Translations under genes and position numbers: made by a program
Shown: piece by piece, positions 62,062-64,000 of the stretch
Layout: every line of letters starts with the position of its first letter
Position numbering within the stretch: position 1 is the stretch's first letter
Notes under the pieces: model-generated
The model's database searches: none
Told to the model about the DNA's origin: nothing
The model's input: only the letters and a program-made list of their open reading frames with translations
Assembly: GCA_015207155.1 (NCBI GenBank)
Contig: JADEXK010000026.1
Span: 1 to 64,000 of the forward strand
DNA length: 64,000 nucleotides
Reading direction: 5' to 3'
Source: Nostocales cyanobacterium LEGE 11386
GTDB taxonomy: Bacteria > Cyanobacteriota > Cyanobacteriia > Cyanobacteriales > Nostocaceae

Positions 62062-64000
62062 TCATGCTGCGCCGAACTCCTTCCCTACGGTTTCATTGAA
62101 AGAGCGCACTATAGAAATAATTTGGTCAGCATCATCCGGCTCAAAAACTCCATCCAATCCCTCATAGTGTAATTCAGTAAAAGGCGGTTCATAAAGTAAC
62201 CCGGCATCCATGACACCGTTTTGGGTGAGGTAATCAATAATGGTGTCAACAAAGCGAATTTGAGTGGCATTAAAGGTACTACCCGACAAATATCCAGCAA
62301 AAGCCTGTTTTGCTGCATTCCTGTCTAACCCAACAAGTTGACGGATGAATAGCTTAAGACTGAGATTTTTACCGTAAACCTCCTCAAAACGCTCCCGGCT
62401 TTCAATCGCTTCCGCATTAAACAGCAACTCCTCCAAAGATGCTAAATCAGCATCAGTCAACGGCACATTGCGTTTAAGTTTGGCGATCGCTATATGGTTT
62501 TCATGTTCTCGAATATACGCCTCTACCTTCTTGCGATATTGATAGGGGCTAAAACCAGTTTGTTTGATGGGTACATCAGTCTCGACAATTTCCCCTAGTT
62601 TATCCTCAAAATCGGTGTAAATAATACGCTGTGCCTGGGGGTCAATGAACTTCACTAAATCCCGCAGTTGATGGCGTATTTGTTCAATTATCTCTGGTGT
62701 GACATCTGACCACCATGTTTCTGCTTGGATGTCTTCAATCAAAGTCAGTTTTGCCTTCACCATTGGAATAGTCTGCTTTTCTTCCAACTGGTGCAGTAAA
62801 TCCCGTACTTGGTCGCGGAGCTTGATAAAATATTGGGACTGTTTAATGATGGCAATTTGCAGCTTCAGGCAAAGTAAATCAAAGCGTTTAGCTAGATGGT
62901 TCTCCTGGGGTAGACCGTTGGGGAGTTGAGCTAAAGATTGGGCGATCGCATCGATGTCTGTATCATTTAGGTTATCCCAACGCGATCGCTCAGAAAACTC
63001 CTCGACCTGTTGCAAATGGCGGCGCACCAAAAAGTTATCTCGCGCCATCGTTGCTACGTGCTGATGTAAATCGTCTAACAATTTGCTGCGTAACTCGGTT
63101 TGGTTTTCTCGGCGTAGTAATTCACTCAACTCTAGGCGAGTTCTCACCAGTTTAGTAGTGATGCTGGCGGTGGGTTTTTGCTCAGATTCGGCAATTTCCT
63201 GCTCAAAGTAGTCAAAATTACCACACAAATCAAACACCAAAAACTCGGTTTTGTGATTGTCTATGCCAAACAAATGAGGACAGAGGCGAGTGCCACGCCC
63301 AATCATTTGGTTAAACTTTACCAGTGAATATACAGGCTTGAAAAATACTAAATTGACTACTTCCGGCACATCTATGCCTGTATCAAGCATATCCACAGAA
63401 ACCGCAATTGTGGGTTGCTTGTGGGTTTCGGAAAAGTCATCTATCAAGCTTTGGGCGTAAGAGATATCACTGTGGATGACTTGGGCGAATTGACCTCGGT
63501 AATGGGGATAGTTGATATTAAAGCGTTGGATGATAAACTCGGCGTGCTTTTGATTACGGGCGAAGATGATGGTTTTCCCCAGGCGTTCCCCTCCTTCTAC
63601 TTTTAACCCCCGTTGCATCAGTAACTCTAATGCTTGGTCTACTGTGCTGATGTTAAATAGCCAGTCATTGAGGGCGGTGGCGTTGATTTGGTCGGGGATA
63701 ACTCCTGTTTCCTCGTCTCGGAATCTAGTTTCATATTCTTCTTGTTCTTCTAAAGACAGGTCAGCGTACCTGATACCTGTGCGGAGGAAGCGGAAAGGCA
63801 CTTGCACCCCTCTACCGGGAACAAGGTAGCCGTCACTGATAGCATCCGTTAGGTCATAAGCAAAGGTAGGAACTCCCGCCTCCAGGTCAAAAATGCGGTA
63901 AGTGTCGCGGTGAACTTCATCGCGGGGGGTAGCAGTTAGCCCCACCAAGAGGCCATCAAAATAATCAAATAAGGCGCGGTACTTTTGATAAATGGAACGG
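62062..64000 (-). CDS. hsdR: type I restriction R subunit (HsdR, EcoEI-like), 3' part
   Basis: The frame is open from the window edge, so only the C-terminal ~645 residues are present. They begin in the helicase domain (GLLVGLTATPRDEVHRDT, motif III). The motif V/VI region follows (VSVDMLDTGIDVPEVVNLVFFKPVYSLVKFNQMIGRGTRLCP), then the helical C-terminal region typical of EcoEI-type HsdR (FSPYQYRKKVEAYIREHE, ending SFNETVGKEFGAA). HsdR subunits cut DNA after ATP-driven translocation, together with HsdM and HsdS. Those genes and the N-terminal nuclease must lie beyond 64000 if present. The TTG at 63948 is not the true start. A stand-alone DEAD/DEAH defence helicase is the alternative. Confidence 0.85.
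   Translation of the reverse strand, partial: RSIYQKYRALFDYFDGLLVGLTATPRDEVHRDTYRIFDLEAGVPTFAYDLTDAISDGYLVPGRGVQVPFRFLRTGIRYADLSLEEQEEYETRFRDEETGVIPDQINATALNDWLFNISTVDQALELLMQRGLKVEGGERLGKTIIFARNQKHAEFIIQRFNINYPHYRGQFAQVIHSDISYAQSLIDDFSETHKQPTIAVSVDMLDTGIDVPEVVNLVFFKPVYSLVKFNQMIGRGTRLCPHLFGIDNHKTEFLVFDLCGNFDYFEQEIAESEQKPTASITTKLVRTRLELSELLRRENQTELRSKLLDDLHQHVATMARDNFLVRRHLQQVEEFSERSRWDNLNDTDIDAIAQSLAQLPNGLPQENHLAKRFDLLCLKLQIAIIKQSQYFIKLRDQVRDLLHQLEEKQTIPMVKAKLTLIEDIQAETWWSDVTPEIIEQIRHQLRDLVKFIDPQAQRIIYTDFEDKLGEIVETDVPIKQTGFSPYQYRKKVEAYIREHENHIAIAKLKRNVPLTDADLASLEELLFNAEAIESRERFEEVYGKNLSLKLFIRQLVGLDRNAAKQAFAGYLSGSTFNATQIRFVDTIIDYLTQNGVMDAGLLYEPPFTELHYEGLDGVFEPDDADQIISIVRSFNETVGKEFGAA

Noticed and set aside
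63948..63948. TTG as the start of the R subunit
   Set aside because: The frame continues to the window edge with helicase-like residues (IYQKYRALFDYFDGLL), so the gene is truncated by the window, not started here.

Overview
The window is chromosomal DNA from a cyanobacterium, most likely a filamentous Nostocales species (Nostoc/Anabaena/Nodularia-like). I identify it from content, not from a database match. It has dense HIP1 octamers (GCGATCGC and close forms, e.g. near 4038, 7754, 9668), an ndhA-ndhI-ndhG-ndhE operon for the photosynthetic NDH-1 complex, a candidate ndhS, Rcp1-type response regulators, DUF29/DUF4079/DUF4327-type proteins, and many short tandem or dispersed repeats between genes (AGTGCTG heptamers, GGGAGTTGGGAGT runs). 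Most of it is ordinary core genome. No CRISPR array, rRNA or tRNA was seen.

Layout. 1-6.4 kb: the edge of a probable transposase, a pseudouridine synthase, a PAS histidine kinase, and a PP2C phosphatase / FHA-Ser/Thr kinase pair, both members carrying zinc ribbons. 6.4-16.2 kb: a small DUF4327-like protein, dtd, a COG0523 (CobW-like) GTPase, cysS, an AI-2E-type permease, then folE, a second COG0523 GTPase and a threonyl-tRNA synthetase. The last three form a minus-strand cluster with a Zur-box-like palindrome just before the first gene. 16.2-25.9 kb: a 1.1-kb gene-free stretch with three strong hairpins, recQ, alr, an HNH endonuclease, a DHH phosphoesterase, a DUF29 protein, a VapBC-like toxin-antitoxin pair and sixA. 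26-31.5 kb: citrate synthase, ndhAIGE and NAD kinase. 32-39.4 kb: a cell-envelope region with an OlsB-like acyltransferase, two tandem GT39-type membrane glycosyltransferases and a cellulose-synthase-like GT2. 39.8-46.5 kb: signalling, with a DM13 lipoprotein / b561-like membrane protein / histidine kinase operon convergent with a CHASE3-kinase / Rcp1 / REC-kinase cluster. 47-50.5 kb: a trehalose synthase-maltokinase fusion. 50.6-64 kb: UDP-sugar genes (uxs, ugd), a CPA2 antiporter with USP domains, a HAS-barrel-like protein, a candidate ndhS, rodA, mrp, a SRPBCC protein, hemF, and the C-terminal part of a type I restriction R subunit cut by the window edge.

How the genes fit together. The thrS-cobW-folE cluster looks like a low-zinc response unit. 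ndhAIGE and the distant ndhS belong to the same respiratory/cyclic electron-flow complex. uxs and ugd are consecutive steps to UDP-xylose and, with the GT39 pair and the GT2 synthase, point to extracellular glycan synthesis. The DM13/b561-like/kinase operon is the best candidate for an undescribed system, a possible membrane redox sensor. Another strong observation is a pair of ~190-bp MITE-like elements, each with terminal inverted repeats and its own target duplication. The trehalose synthase fusion has a histidine where maltokinases carry a metal-binding aspartate.
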